From contig CABQCC010000003.1 in NCBI GenBank assembly GCA_902462495.1, positions 1 through 36,856 on the forward strand: a stretch of 36,856 bases of DNA, written 5' to 3'. Below, in pieces: positions 7,406 through 15,088 of this stretch. A program made the translations under genes and the position numbers. The notes beneath the pieces were generated by a model that searched no databases, had not been told where the DNA came from, and was given only the letters and a program-made list of their open reading frames with translations. Every line of letters begins with the position of its first letter. Position 1 is the stretch's first letter. The DNA comes from an uncultured Eubacterium sp. (lineage in GTDB: Bacteria > Bacillota > Clostridia > Oscillospirales > Acutalibacteraceae).

Positions 7406-7855
7406 ATGAAATGTCCGTTTTGCGGTTATACCGAAAGCAAGGTTATCGATTCTCGACCGACCGACGAAAATGAGCGTATTCGCCGCCGCAGAGAGTGTAT
7501 TCAGTGTTCAAAAAGGTTCACCACCTATGAAACCATAGAGGATGTTCCTGTTATTGTAATCAAAAAAGATAGGTCAAGAGAAGTCTTTGACAGAAATAAA
7601 ATTCTCAAAGGTATGCTTCGTGCCTGCGAAAAGCGTAAGGTTACCGTTGCAGAACTTGATGAAAAGATTGATGAAATCGAGGCACAGCTTCAGTCATCGG
7701 TTGACCGTGAGGTTTCTTCATCTCGTATCGGTGAGCTTATTATGGAAAAGCTCAAGGAAATTGACGAAGTTGCCTATGTTCGTTTTGCGTCGGTTTACAA
7801 GGAATTTGATTCTGCCGAATCATTCCGTGATGAACTTGCAAAACTCGGTGAATAA
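7406..7855 (+). CDS. nrdR: Transcriptional repressor NrdR
   Basis: This 149-residue protein is the nucleotide-sensing repressor of ribonucleotide reductase genes. It has the N-terminal zinc ribbon (C3, C6, C31, C34; MKCPFCGY...RRECIQCSKRFTTYE) with the DNA-contacting RIRRRRE stretch. An ATP-cone domain follows (about residues 49-139, VIVIKKDRSREVFDRNKILKGM onward in two parts) that senses ATP/dATP. ATG 7406 is set by GGAGG at 7393-7397 and by the conserved MKCP start. No nrd gene is in the window. Two candidate NrdR boxes sit at its own promoter. Confidence 0.97.
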   Translation: MKCPFCGYTESKVIDSRPTDENERIRRRRECIQCSKRFTTYETIEDVPVIVIKKDRSREVFDRNKILKGMLRACEKRKVTVAELDEKIDEIEAQLQSSVDREVSSSRIGELIMEKLKEIDEVAYVRFASVYKEFDSAESFRDELAKLGE

Positions 7856-7867
7856 ATAAAAAATAAG

Positions 7868-7900
7868 TGCTTCCTCTGTTTAGGGGAAGCATTGTTGTTT
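7868..7900 (+). terminator. Intrinsic terminator after nrdR
   Basis: TGCTTCCTC (7868-7876) pairs with GGGGAAGCA (7883-7891; one G-U) over a 6-base loop, followed by TTGTTGTTTT. Confidence 0.7.
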
Positions 7901-7908
7901 TGTATAAC

Positions 7909-7938
7909 AAAAACGAGGCTCTTTTGAACCTCGTTTTT
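7909..7938. terminator. Bidirectional terminator between nrdR and the DUF1275 gene
   Basis: AAAAACGAGG (7909-7918) pairs perfectly with CCTCGTTTTT (7929-7938). The A/T-flanked stem works in both directions and closes the minus-strand DUF1275 gene that ends at 7943. Confidence 0.8.
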
Positions 7939-7942
7939 ATAT

Positions 7943-8722
7943 TTAATCCATATGTGTGTTTGTCTTTTTCGGATTGGTGTTCGGCTCTTTTTGCTTGATT
8001 TCCTCTTTGCTCTTTCTGCCGTTCTTGCTGTTTCGTTTTTCGTTGAGTTCCAAATCAATGAACATCATAAAGAAACTGATTGTCAGCAATGCACAGCACA
8101 CCCAAATAGCCTTTACACCGAGTTGCTTTGTTATAATACTGCCAAGACCTGCACCGATTGCAAACACGCCGATAACGCTGAAATATACGATTGCCTTTTC
8201 TCTGATTTTTTTATCCTTGTACTGAAAATATGCAAACAGCGAAACGATTGCGCTTCTCATATTGCCTATGCACATTGTGGATGCGTAAACCTGACCACGA
8301 ACCTTGTGGAATGTTTGCACCTGCATTGCACATACAAATGAAACAAGGGCATTTGCAAGTGCGTTGTGTTTTTGTGAAATGAACCCGACAGAAAACAAAA
8401 GCACAATTTCGCAAAGAATAATGATTTGTCGCCAGTGTATTTTTTCAAGATATTTGAAATGGTAATGCACATGCTCCGCAACATATGTGCCCACCATAAA
8501 TGATATTAACGGCACTAAATATCTCACACAGCTTTTGAATTCGCCCTGAAAGAGGTGTGAACTCATCAAAACAATGTTTCCCGTTTGAGCGTTTGCAAAA
8601 ACCTCATCTCTGCACATATATGTGTAGGCATCCTGAAATCCGCCAGAGAGCACAACAAATATTGCTGTTATGAACGAATCGGACATCTGTGATATTTTCA
8701 CTTTTTTAAAAAACGATTTCAT
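7943..8722 (-). CDS. DUF1275 (YoaK-family) membrane protein
   Basis: This 259-residue integral membrane protein has about six to seven hydrophobic segments. It has the features I associate with the YoaK/DUF1275 family: a first helix with GGFQDAYTYM, then ANAQTGNIVLMSSHL, a central SFVCAMQVQTFHKVRGQVYASTMCIGNMRS-type segment, and a last helix with AIWVCCALL. The final 30 residues are Lys/Glu/Asn-rich and cytoplasmic. Its function is unknown; it is sometimes annotated as a permease. The ATG follows GAAGGGA. It has a strong promoter of its own (8756-8784) and looks monocistronic. Confidence 0.88.
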   Translation of the reverse strand: MKSFFKKVKISQMSDSFITAIFVVLSGGFQDAYTYMCRDEVFANAQTGNIVLMSSHLFQGEFKSCVRYLVPLISFMVGTYVAEHVHYHFKYLEKIHWRQIIILCEIVLLFSVGFISQKHNALANALVSFVCAMQVQTFHKVRGQVYASTMCIGNMRSAIVSLFAYFQYKDKKIREKAIVYFSVIGVFAIGAGLGSIITKQLGVKAIWVCCALLTISFFMMFIDLELNEKRNSKNGRKSKEEIKQKEPNTNPKKTNTHMD

Positions 8723-8755
8723 TTTGTATCCCTTCGTTTATTTTTTGTCAAAATG

Positions 8756-8784
8756 ATTATATCACAGGTAATTTTTGTGTTCAA
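8756..8784 (-). promoter_or_regulatory. SigA-type promoter of the DUF1275 gene
   Basis: On the minus strand, TTGAAC (8784-8779), 17 bases, TGA-TATAAT (-10 at 8761-8756). Confidence 0.75.
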
Positions 8785-8857
8785 TAAATTGTTGCCTTTT
8801 TTGTTAAGTTTAACAAATTTTCCAAAAAAACCGACATATTAGCATAATTTTTGACTA

Positions 8858-8863
8858 TATAAT
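8858..8863 (+). promoter_or_regulatory. Probable -10 element of the metallophosphoesterase gene
   Basis: TATAAT at 8858-8863 lies 44 bases before the ATG. No convincing -35 stands at 16-18 bases upstream, so only the -10 is called. Confidence 0.4.
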
Positions 8864-8907
8864 TGCACTTTATTTTTATTTATGTTATTATTATTTTTGG
8901 TGATTAT

Positions 8908-10002
8908 ATGACTTTAAAATTTAACAACGGAAAATTCAGAATCCTTATGATAGCCGACACCCAAGAGGGTGCAAAGGTTAATTCAGATACAATCAAACTT
9001 ATTGAAGCTTCTCTCGACAGAAGTCAGCCGGATTTGGTTATTTACAGCGGTGACCAAATTTGGGGTAAGCATAGCTTCAAGGGAGATGCCGATAAGGTAA
9101 AAGAGGTGCTCTCAATTCTTGTTGAGCCTGTTATAAAACGAAAGATTCCTTTTGTAATCTGCTTTGGCAATCACGACAGACAGGTCGGACTTACAAACGA
9201 GGAACAGTTCGAGATTTACAAAACCTTTGAGGGCTTTGTCGGTGAAAGTGATGACGGTGTTGACGGAGTCGGCAACCATTGCTTCGAGATTAAGGACGGC
9301 GATGAAGTTAAGTTCTTGCTTTATACAATCGACAGCCACAGCAATCTCAAGGTAGGCTACGACTGTGTGCACGAAAATCAGATTGATTGGTATCGAGCAA
9401 TTCGTGACAGCTATGAGCAAAAACTCGGCAAGGTTGTGCCGAGCGTTGTTATTCAGCATATTCCTGTGTGCGAGGTCTTTGACCTGCTCAAAAAGGTTAA
9501 TTTCACAAAGCGTGGCTCTGTAAGAGGCTTTAGAACTCACGAGGGCGAATACTTTGTGCTCAAAAAGGATAGGGTAAACAAGGAAGCGTTTATGAAAGAA
9601 TCTCCTGCCGACCCACAGGTTAACAGCGGAGAATTTGACGCTATGTGCGAAAAGGGCGATGTAAAGGGTATTTACTTCGGTCACGACCACAACAATTCCT
9701 TTAACGGCGAAATCAACGGCGTTGATGTTGGCTACACTCAAGGCGCAGGATTCAATGTTTACGGTCCGGGTATGGACAGAGGCACAAGAGTTATCGACCT
9801 TTTCACCGACGGTCATATTGAAACCTATGATATGCGTTATAAAGATATTGTCGGCAGAAAAGTGGACAATCCGCTCAAGTATATCGTTATGCAGCTTTGC
9901 CCGACGAATACTTTTGACGCCGTAACCCGCATTGTCAAAGCGTTTGTTACAATCGCAGTTATTCTCGTTATTATTCTTTTGCTCACAACTTTTCTAAAAT
10001 AA
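8908..10002 (+). CDS. Calcineurin-like metallophosphoesterase with a C-terminal membrane anchor
   Basis: This 364-residue protein has the metallophosphoesterase motifs in order: D-T (ILMIADTQEG, about 10-19), GDQ (YSGDQIW, about 45), GNHD (CFGNHDR, about 87-90), a lone His (VVIQHIP), and GHDHNN (about 258). These bind a dinuclear metal centre and hydrolyse a phosphoester. The C-terminus (about 339-362, FVTIAVILVIILLLTTFL) is a single membrane helix, so the enzyme is likely tail-anchored. Its phosphodiesterase-type fold resembles proteins called YkuE/CpdA-like or Dcr2-like, but no substrate can be named. ATG 8908, after TTTTGGTGA, is preferred over an in-frame ATG at 8863 that falls inside the -10 element. 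Confidence 0.88.
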   Translation: MTLKFNNGKFRILMIADTQEGAKVNSDTIKLIEASLDRSQPDLVIYSGDQIWGKHSFKGDADKVKEVLSILVEPVIKRKIPFVICFGNHDRQVGLTNEEQFEIYKTFEGFVGESDDGVDGVGNHCFEIKDGDEVKFLLYTIDSHSNLKVGYDCVHENQIDWYRAIRDSYEQKLGKVVPSVVIQHIPVCEVFDLLKKVNFTKRGSVRGFRTHEGEYFVLKKDRVNKEAFMKESPADPQVNSGEFDAMCEKGDVKGIYFGHDHNNSFNGEINGVDVGYTQGAGFNVYGPGMDRGTRVIDLFTDGHIETYDMRYKDIVGRKVDNPLKYIVMQLCPTNTFDAVTRIVKAFVTIAVILVIILLLTTFLK

Positions 10003-10050
10003 AATATTTTTAACCGAATTAAGGCTCCAAATATAAATCAAAAAACCGAC

Positions 10051-10184
10051 CAAGGCTCCCCTTTTAATGTTATAAAGGGGAGCTGTCGCATTTTATGTGC
10101 GACTGAGGGGTTAAAAGGATATAACAAATGAATTTAGTGCGATTGAGGGGTTAAAAGGAATTAGGCGACCGCAGGTCGCCCCTA
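10051..10184. repeat. Compound intergenic repeat: three hairpins and a 23-base direct repeat (copy B)
   Basis: In the 317-base gap between the phosphoesterase and the ECF sigma gene I see: a perfect hairpin GCTCCCCTTT (10055-10064) / AAAGGGGAGC (10074-10083); a second GTCGCA (10085-10090) / TGCGAC (10098-10103); a 23-base direct repeat at 10097-10119 and 10137-10159 with one mismatch, ending GAGGGGTTAAAAGGA; and a third hairpin GGCGACC (10164-10170) / GGTCGCC (10174-10180). Modules are shared with 3736-3832. No reading frame or T-run terminator is present. Confidence 0.8.
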
Positions 10185-10280
10185 CGATATTTCCAAACAT
10201 TCTTTTTGGCGTTTCTAAATTTTGCTGTACCGATTACGGCAAAAAATAATAATTGTCTGCAACTTTTTGGTGTTCTGAAC

Positions 10281-10289
10281 TGTTATAAT
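10281..10289 (+). promoter_or_regulatory. Extended -10 promoter of the ECF sigma gene
   Basis: TGT-TATAAT (10281-10289) lies about 30 bases before the ATG. No good -35 is present, as expected for some extended -10 promoters. I could not make out an ECF-type (autoregulated) -35/-10 pair. Confidence 0.5.
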
Positions 10290-10319
10290 AGTGAAAGGAC
10301 CTTTCAGAGAGGAGGCGAA

Positions 10320-10805
10320 ATGATGACAGAAGAAAAGTTTATACAAGCTGTCAAAAGAAACAGTCAGAGATTGTTTGTCATAGCGTTTTCGTATTTAAAG
10401 AATAAACACGATGCCGAGGACGCTTTGCAAAACACATTTTTAAAGCTGTGGAAAAGTAAAATTGAATTTAATGATGATTTGGGAATTGATAAATGGCTTA
10501 CAAAGGTGCTTGTCAATGATTGTAAAAACTTTTTCAATCTGTCATTCAGGCAAAATAAATCTATTGAAGAAGTTTACGATGTTTCAACATTCGATAAATA
10601 TTTTAATGTGGATTTATACAATGCTGTTATGTCGCTTAATAAAAAAGAGCGTTTGTGCGTGATTTTGTTTTATTATGATGATTTGACAATAAGCGATATT
10701 TCAAATGTGACAGGTATTAAAGAATCAACGGTAAAATCATTGCTTAAACGCTCAAGAAACAAATTGAAACTTAAGTTGGGAGATGAATGGATATATGAAC
10801 AATAA
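10320..10805 (+). CDS. ECF-family RNA polymerase sigma factor
   Basis: This 161-residue protein has region 2 at about residues 18-48 (FVIAFSYLKNKHDAEDALQN then TFLKLW) and region 4 at about 103-155 (LNKKERLCVILFYYDDLTIS, then NVTGIKESTVKSLLKRSRNK). It lacks sigma regions 1 and 3, so it belongs to the extracytoplasmic-function group. The start is placed at ATG 10320 (MM...) because GAGGAGG sits 4-5 bases before; an upstream in-frame start would lie before the promoter. Its last codons overlap the next gene, which looks like its membrane-anchored regulator. The target regulon is unknown. Confidence 0.92.
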   Translation: MMTEEKFIQAVKRNSQRLFVIAFSYLKNKHDAEDALQNTFLKLWKSKIEFNDDLGIDKWLTKVLVNDCKNFFNLSFRQNKSIEEVYDVSTFDKYFNVDLYNAVMSLNKKERLCVILFYYDDLTISDISNVTGIKESTVKSLLKRSRNKLKLKLGDEWIYEQ

Positions 10806-11703
10806 GGAAAAGTTTAAGAGCACATTTTCAAATTTTACTCCGTCTGATGAGTGTATGGAAAAGATTTGCAATATTACAACCGAAAATAAAAAGGTTAAAG
10901 GATTTGTCGGATATAAGCGTTTGGCGTCTGCAATGCTTGCGTTTGCAATACTTGTTACAGGTAGCGGTTTGGGAGCAAATGCCGTTATCAAAAATAAAAA
11001 ATCCAATCAATCTTTCGGTGTGGTTGTTGCATATGCGGATGAGCAGGTTAATATTATCAGAGGAACAAGGCAAAAAGTTCGTAACGGTTTGTATTTTGCA
11101 CCTGCCGATGATAAAAAAGAATGTGAAAAGCAGTATAAAAAAGCTCAAAAAGATTATAATGAAATGCAAAAAGAAATTGAAGGTTTTGATGAAAACGAAC
11201 CTTCTCAACTTCGTGGAATACTTCAAACCGATATTTATGATGAAAATAATAATGTGCAGGGTAAATTGTACAGTACACAATCTGGTTTTTTTGTTGCTGA
11301 TGTAAATGATTTTACAAATGTTAAGTCTATGACCGTTGAAAATAAAAGCCCGGACGGATTTATACAACTTGAATGGTCCGGACTGTCGGACCTTTTGGAA
11401 AATCAAAAAGAAGAAACCGTTGATGAAGATAATCCTTATTCGTTATTTCTGAATCATAAGCTTACGCTTACCGGCGACCAATTGCGTGAAAGTCAAAATT
11501 CATTTGGCAAATATGCTTATGAGGTTATTTGGGTATCGGCTTATGAATATTTTGAAGCGTACGGAACGAATTATAAAAAAGATTACAAGGCTTCTGAAAT
11601 TAAGGATAAAATAACTTTTACCTTTGAATATGAGGACGGAACAAAACAAAGCACAAGCATAGATATTTCGTTTGATGATTACGGACATATGATTGTATCA
11701 TAA
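10795..11703 (+). CDS. Putative cognate anti-sigma factor, single-pass membrane protein (DUF4179-like)
   Basis: This 302-residue protein has a cytoplasmic N-terminus of about 40 residues, one membrane helix (about 42-62, LASAMLAFAILVTGSGLGAN) and a long extracytoplasmic domain rich in Lys, Glu and Asn. Overlap with an ECF sigma gene and this topology are the hallmarks of an anti-sigma factor; in Clostridia such genes are often of the DUF4179 type. No zinc-binding HxxxCxxC motif is visible, so it is not a ZAS-type anti-sigma. Start options are ATG 10783 or 10795; 10795 has GGGAG 12 bases before and overlaps the sigma gene by 11 bases. The family assignment is an inference from context. Confidence 0.7.
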   Translation: MNNKEKFKSTFSNFTPSDECMEKICNITTENKKVKGFVGYKRLASAMLAFAILVTGSGLGANAVIKNKKSNQSFGVVVAYADEQVNIIRGTRQKVRNGLYFAPADDKKECEKQYKKAQKDYNEMQKEIEGFDENEPSQLRGILQTDIYDENNNVQGKLYSTQSGFFVADVNDFTNVKSMTVENKSPDGFIQLEWSGLSDLLENQKEETVDEDNPYSLFLNHKLTLTGDQLRESQNSFGKYAYEVIWVSAYEYFEAYGTNYKKDYKASEIKDKITFTFEYEDGTKQSTSIDISFDDYGHMIVS

Positions 11704-11710
11704 ATAAAAA

Positions 11711-11745
11711 CCTCACGGATACGCTTTTGTATCCGTGAGGCTTTT
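11711..11745. terminator. Bidirectional terminator between the anti-sigma gene and hisC
   Basis: CCTCACGGATAC (11711-11722) pairs perfectly with GTATCCGTGAGG (11729-11740), loop GCTTTT. T-rich tracts on both strands let it end both converging transcripts; the hisC stop lies at its edge. Confidence 0.85.
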
Positions 11746-12806
11746 TATTGCTCGATATAATCCCTGACTCCTTGCAGGAATTTGTCCATTTCTTCGTCTG
11801 TGCCGATGGTTATACGCACATAATTGTTGATTCTCGGCTGGTTGAAGTATCTGATAAATATCTTCTTCGTCTTTAGGTATTCAAACATATCTTTGATGTC
11901 GAGCTTGTCATTTGTTGCCATAATAAAGTTTGTTTGAGAATCAAGAACCTCAAAGCCGAGTGACCTCAATTCATCGGTAACTCTCTGCCTTGTCGCTTTA
12001 ATCATTGCAACCGTTTTGTTGAAATATTCAACATCGTTCATCGCTTCAACACCCATTGCGATTGAAAGTGCGTCAACCGTGTATGAATTGTAGCTGTTCT
12101 TCACCGCTTCAAGGGTGTTTATCAGCGTTTCACTGCCGATTGCAAAACCGATTCTTATTCCCGCAAGACTTCTTGATTTTGAAAATGTGCCCGTAACAAG
12201 CAGATTTTCGTATTTCTTTGTGAGCGGTACGCTTGTTTCACCGCCAAAATCACAATATGCCTCGTCAATGATAACAACGCAGTCTTGATTGAAGTTGAGG
12301 ATTTTCTCAATAAATTCCGTGCTCTCTCCGAGCGAAGTCGGAGCGTTCGGGTTCGGAATAACTACACCGCCGTTTTCTGCCTTGTAGTCATCGGCGTTGA
12401 TTCTGAAATTCCCGTCAAGTTTTGGGTTTGTGTATTCAATGTTGAAAAGACTGCACCAAACAGGATAAAAACTGTATGTGATGTCTGGGAAGGCAATAGG
12501 CTTGTCGCTGTTGAAAAACGACTGAAAGGCAAGCGCCAAAACATCGTCCGAGCCGTTGCCGACAAAAACATTTTTTGCTTCAACACCGTAGAAATTTGCA
12601 ATAGCCTGCTTCAAAGGCATACTGTCAGCTTGAGGATAAAATCGCAGTTTGTCCGTGTCAAATTTTTTCAGAGCCTCAACAGCTTTGGGTGATGGGGGAT
12701 ATGGATTTTCGTTTGCGTTAATCTTCACAATATCCTTGTCTTTGCTTTGCTCACCCGGTGTGTACGGTTCAATATTTCTCAAATTGTTTTTCCATAAATC
12801 ATTCAT
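11745..12806 (-). CDS. hisC: Histidinol-phosphate aminotransferase
   Basis: This 353-residue class II PLP aminotransferase converts imidazole-acetol phosphate and glutamate to histidinol phosphate in histidine synthesis. Family marks are KINANENPYPPSP near the start, VFVGNGSDDVL, PNPNAPTS, VVIIDEAYCDF, the PLP lysine in TGTFSKSRSLAGIRIGFAIG, and NYVRITIGT at the end. The start is ATG 12806 (MNDLWK) after AAAAGGTG; a GTG three codons further upstream is less likely. It stands alone, away from other his genes, so a role with other aromatic-type oxo-acids is possible. Its promoter is back-to-back with that of ylxM-ffh. Confidence 0.92.
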   Translation of the reverse strand: MNDLWKNNLRNIEPYTPGEQSKDKDIVKINANENPYPPSPKAVEALKKFDTDKLRFYPQADSMPLKQAIANFYGVEAKNVFVGNGSDDVLALAFQSFFNSDKPIAFPDITYSFYPVWCSLFNIEYTNPKLDGNFRINADDYKAENGGVVIPNPNAPTSLGESTEFIEKILNFNQDCVVIIDEAYCDFGGETSVPLTKKYENLLVTGTFSKSRSLAGIRIGFAIGSETLINTLEAVKNSYNSYTVDALSIAMGVEAMNDVEYFNKTVAMIKATRQRVTDELRSLGFEVLDSQTNFIMATNDKLDIKDMFEYLKTKKIFIRYFNQPRINNYVRITIGTDEEMDKFLQGVRDYIEQ

Positions 12807-12823
12807 TCTTATCACCTTTTAAC

Positions 12824-12852
12824 ATATTAGCACATTAAAGCGTTAAATGCAA
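12824..12852 (-). promoter_or_regulatory. Promoter of hisC
   Basis: On the minus strand, TTGCAT (12852-12847), 17 bases, TGC-TAATAT (-10 at 12829-12824). It is divergent from the ylxM promoter, the two -35s being 22 bases apart. Confidence 0.6.
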
Positions 12853-12874
12853 TATAAAAAACAAAAATTTTCTC

Positions 12875-12903
12875 TTGACATTGGGGCGTGCTTTATGTAT
12901 AAT
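12875..12903 (+). promoter_or_regulatory. Consensus SigA promoter of ylxM-ffh
   Basis: TTGACA (12875-12880), 17-base spacer, TATAAT (12898-12903): a perfect consensus match. Transcription should begin near 12910, right at the CTGTAAAG of the leader inverted repeat. Confidence 0.92.
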
Positions 12904-12910
12904 ATCATTG

Positions 12911-12952
12911 CTGTAAAGAACAAATACTTTACAAAGGCAAAATACTTTACAG
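12911..12952 (+). promoter_or_regulatory. Leader with one CTGTAAAG and two CTTTACA segments abutting the ylxM ribosome site
   Basis: CTGTAAAG (12911-12918) can pair with CTTTACA at 12927-12933 (7 pairs) or with CTTTACAG at 12945-12952 (8 pairs). The second copy runs into the Shine-Dalgarno AGGGAGG (12951-12957). The two CTTTACA copies are part of a 12-base direct repeat AAATACTTTACA (12922-12933, 12940-12951). The two pairings exclude each other. It could act as a translation switch or as a DNA operator. Confidence 0.45.
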
Positions 12953-12963
12953 GGAGGGTTCGT

Positions 12964-13329
12964 ATGGCTAAGAATCTTGAGATTTCGTATCTTTTGGATT
13001 TTTACGGTGAATGCTTAACAGAAAAGCAGAGAAGTTTTATTGACTTCTATTATAACGACGATCTCTCTTTGTCAGAAATCGCAGAGAACGAAAATATCAC
13101 CCGTCAGGGTGTGCGTGACGCTATCAAAAGGGCAGAAAACACTCTTATTGATTTGGAAAACAAGCTGGGCTTTGCAAAGAAAAGTTCGGAGCTTACCAAA
13201 TGCCTGAATGACATCAGCGAGTGTGCGGATCAAATTTATGATTTCAACCTCACCACAAATGTGTCAAAGGATATAAACGATAATGTCGCAAAGATTAAGG
13301 CTCTGTGTGAATATCTAAATAGGATGTGA
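12964..13329 (+). CDS. ylxM: YlxM-family SRP-associated helix-turn-helix protein (UPF0122)
   Basis: This 121-residue protein has the characteristic start (LLDFYGECLTEKQRSFIDFY then YNDDLSLSEIAENENITRQG and VRDAIKRAE), a sigma-region-4-like helix-turn-helix over residues about 18-60, followed by a helical tail. YlxM homologues are encoded next to ffh, and some are reported to modulate the signal recognition particle; that role is inferred here from position. ATG 12964 follows GGGAGG. An in-frame ATG at 12847 lies upstream of the promoter and is not used. The gene ends 4 bases before ffh. Confidence 0.93.
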   Translation: MAKNLEISYLLDFYGECLTEKQRSFIDFYYNDDLSLSEIAENENITRQGVRDAIKRAENTLIDLENKLGFAKKSSELTKCLNDISECADQIYDFNLTTNVSKDINDNVAKIKALCEYLNRM

Positions 13330-13333
13330 TTAC

Positions 13334-14731
13334 TTGGCATTTGAAGGACTCAGCGAACGCCTTGAAAATTCATTTAAAAAACTTCGTGCCAAGGGTAAAC
13401 TTACCGAGGCAGATGTTAAAGAAGCTATGCGTGAGGTGCGACTTGCACTTCTCGAAGCCGATGTAAACTACAAGGTTGCAAAAGAATTCACCAACAAAGT
13501 TACCGAGCGTGCTATCGGTGACGATGTTATGGAAAATCTGACTCCGGGTCAGATGGTTATCAAGATAGTTAATGAGGAACTTACCGAACTTATGGGCGGT
13601 ACAGAATCTCGTCTTTCTATCGCAAAGCACCCGCCAACCGTTCTTATGATGTGCGGTTTGCAAGGTTCGGGTAAAACAACTCATTCCGGCAAACTTGCAT
13701 TGAAACTTAAAAAAGACGGTCACAGACCGCTTCTTGTAGCCTGCGACGTTTATCGTCCGGCTGCTATCAAACAGCTTCAGGTTGTCGGTTCACAGATTGA
13801 TGTTCCCGTGTTTGAAATGGGCACAATCAATCCTGTCAACATTGCCGAGGAGGCTATCAAGCACGCTAAAGACCACGGCTATGACTATGTTATCATAGAT
13901 ACCGCAGGTCGTTTGCATATTGATGAGGCTCTTATGGAGGAGCTTCAAAATATTCGCTCAACGGTTCATCCAAATGAGATTTTGCTCGTTATCGATGCAA
14001 TGACAGGTCAGGACGCAGTAAATGTTGCAAAGAGCTTTAATGAATCGCTCGGTATTGACGGCGTTATTCTCACAAAGCTTGATGGTGACACCCGAGGCGG
14101 TGCGGCGCTTTCTGTTCGTGCCGTAACAGGCAAGCCAATCAAATTTGTCGGCACAGGCGAAAAACTCGAAAATCTTGAGGTTTTCCATCCGGCAAGAATG
14201 GCATCCCGTATTCTCGGAATGGGCGATGTGCTTTCATTTATCGAAAAGGCCGAAATGGCTCTTGACGAAAAGAAAGCAGCCGAGCTTGAAAAGAAACTCG
14301 CAAAAAACAAATTCGACTTTAATGACTTGCTTGATCAGTTTGAGCAAATCGAGCGTATGGGCTCGCTCAAGGACACAATCAAGATGATTCCGGGTATCGG
14401 CAAGCAGATTAAAGATGAAGATATAGACGAAAGGGCATTTGACCGTTTGAGATGTATCATTTACTCAATGACAAAGCAAGAACGAGCAAACCCTGAAATC
14501 ATCAATCCGTCTCGCAAACGCCGTATTGCGGCAGGTTCGGGCACAAGCATTGAAGATGTCAACAAACTTATGACTCAGTTCAAGCAAATGCAAAAGATGG
14601 TTAAGCAGGTCGGCGGTCGCAAAGGACCTAAGGTCAGCAAAAAGATGCGTCGCTTGATGCAGCAAAATCCTGAAATGGCTCAAAAAATGATGGGTCAAAC
14701 AGGTGGTAACAATAATCCGTTCGGATTTTAA
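13334..14731 (+). CDS. ffh: Signal recognition particle protein Ffh (SRP54), TTG start
   Basis: This 465-residue GTPase binds signal sequences of nascent membrane proteins and, with SRP RNA and FtsY, delivers ribosomes to the membrane. The N domain begins AFEGLSERLENSFKKLR. The G domain has GLQGSGKTT (about 108-116), DTAGR, TKLDGDTRGG and GTGEKLE. The Met-rich M domain covers about 300-450 (IKMIPG, RIAAGSGTS, KLMTQFKQMQKMVKQ). The start is TTG 13334: the conserved 'AFEGLS' beginning fixes it, and no ATG lies nearby. The ribosome site (AGGATGTG) lies in the end of ylxM, suggesting coupled translation. The C-terminus ends in NNNPFGF. Confidence 0.97.
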   Translation: MAFEGLSERLENSFKKLRAKGKLTEADVKEAMREVRLALLEADVNYKVAKEFTNKVTERAIGDDVMENLTPGQMVIKIVNEELTELMGGTESRLSIAKHPPTVLMMCGLQGSGKTTHSGKLALKLKKDGHRPLLVACDVYRPAAIKQLQVVGSQIDVPVFEMGTINPVNIAEEAIKHAKDHGYDYVIIDTAGRLHIDEALMEELQNIRSTVHPNEILLVIDAMTGQDAVNVAKSFNESLGIDGVILTKLDGDTRGGAALSVRAVTGKPIKFVGTGEKLENLEVFHPARMASRILGMGDVLSFIEKAEMALDEKKAAELEKKLAKNKFDFNDLLDQFEQIERMGSLKDTIKMIPGIGKQIKDEDIDERAFDRLRCIIYSMTKQERANPEIINPSRKRRIAAGSGTSIEDVNKLMTQFKQMQKMVKQVGGRKGPKVSKKMRRLMQQNPEMAQKMMGQTGGNNNPFGF

Positions 14732-14806
14732 TAAATCGTATTAACCCAATTAAGTTTTTTATAAATTTGGTTGATAATTATAACTATATATTTGGAGGTA
14801 AGAAAA

Positions 14807-15049
14807 ATGGCAGTAAAAATCAGACTTCGCAGAATGGGTGCAAAGAAAGCTCCTTTCTATCGTGTAGTAGTTGCAGATTCAAGATATCCTCGTGACGGTC
14901 GTTTCATCGAAGAAATCGGAACATACAACACAATGGTTGACCCGGCTGAAATTAAGATTGACGCTGATAAGGCTAAGAAGTGGATTGCAAACGGTGCTCA
15001 GCCAACTGACACAGTTAAGTCAATTCTCAAAAAAGAAGGCATTCTTTAA
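14807..15049 (+). CDS. rpsP: 30S ribosomal protein S16
   Basis: This 80-residue protein has the family signature at its start (VKIRLRRMGAKKAPFYRVVV then DSRYPRDGRFIEEIGTYN), full length for bacterial S16. It binds 16S rRNA during small-subunit assembly. ATG 14807 follows GGAGG. It sits between ffh and khpA as in many Firmicutes. No clear promoter of its own was found in the 75-base gap, which does contain an imperfect inverted repeat (AACCCAATT/AATTTGGTT). Confidence 0.98.
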   Translation: MAVKIRLRRMGAKKAPFYRVVVADSRYPRDGRFIEEIGTYNTMVDPAEIKIDADKAKKWIANGAQPTDTVKSILKKEGIL

Positions 15050-15088
15050 TCTTGCATCAAAACAAGATTATAGTAGGAGGTGTTTTCT

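Noticed and set aside
9112..9816. Minus-strand 234-codon frame opposite the metallophosphoesterase
   Set aside because: It is fully antisense to a gene with clear catalytic motifs and has no ribosome site or recognisable domain; long shadows are expected with this codon use.
10097..10159. Direct repeat as a possible CRISPR array
   Set aside because: Only two copies at a 40-base period, with hairpins beside them and no cas gene.
10206..10319. N-terminal extension of the ECF sigma gene
   Set aside because: The extension lies across the extended -10 promoter, lacks a ribosome site and is not sigma-like, whereas ATG 10320 has GAGGAGG.
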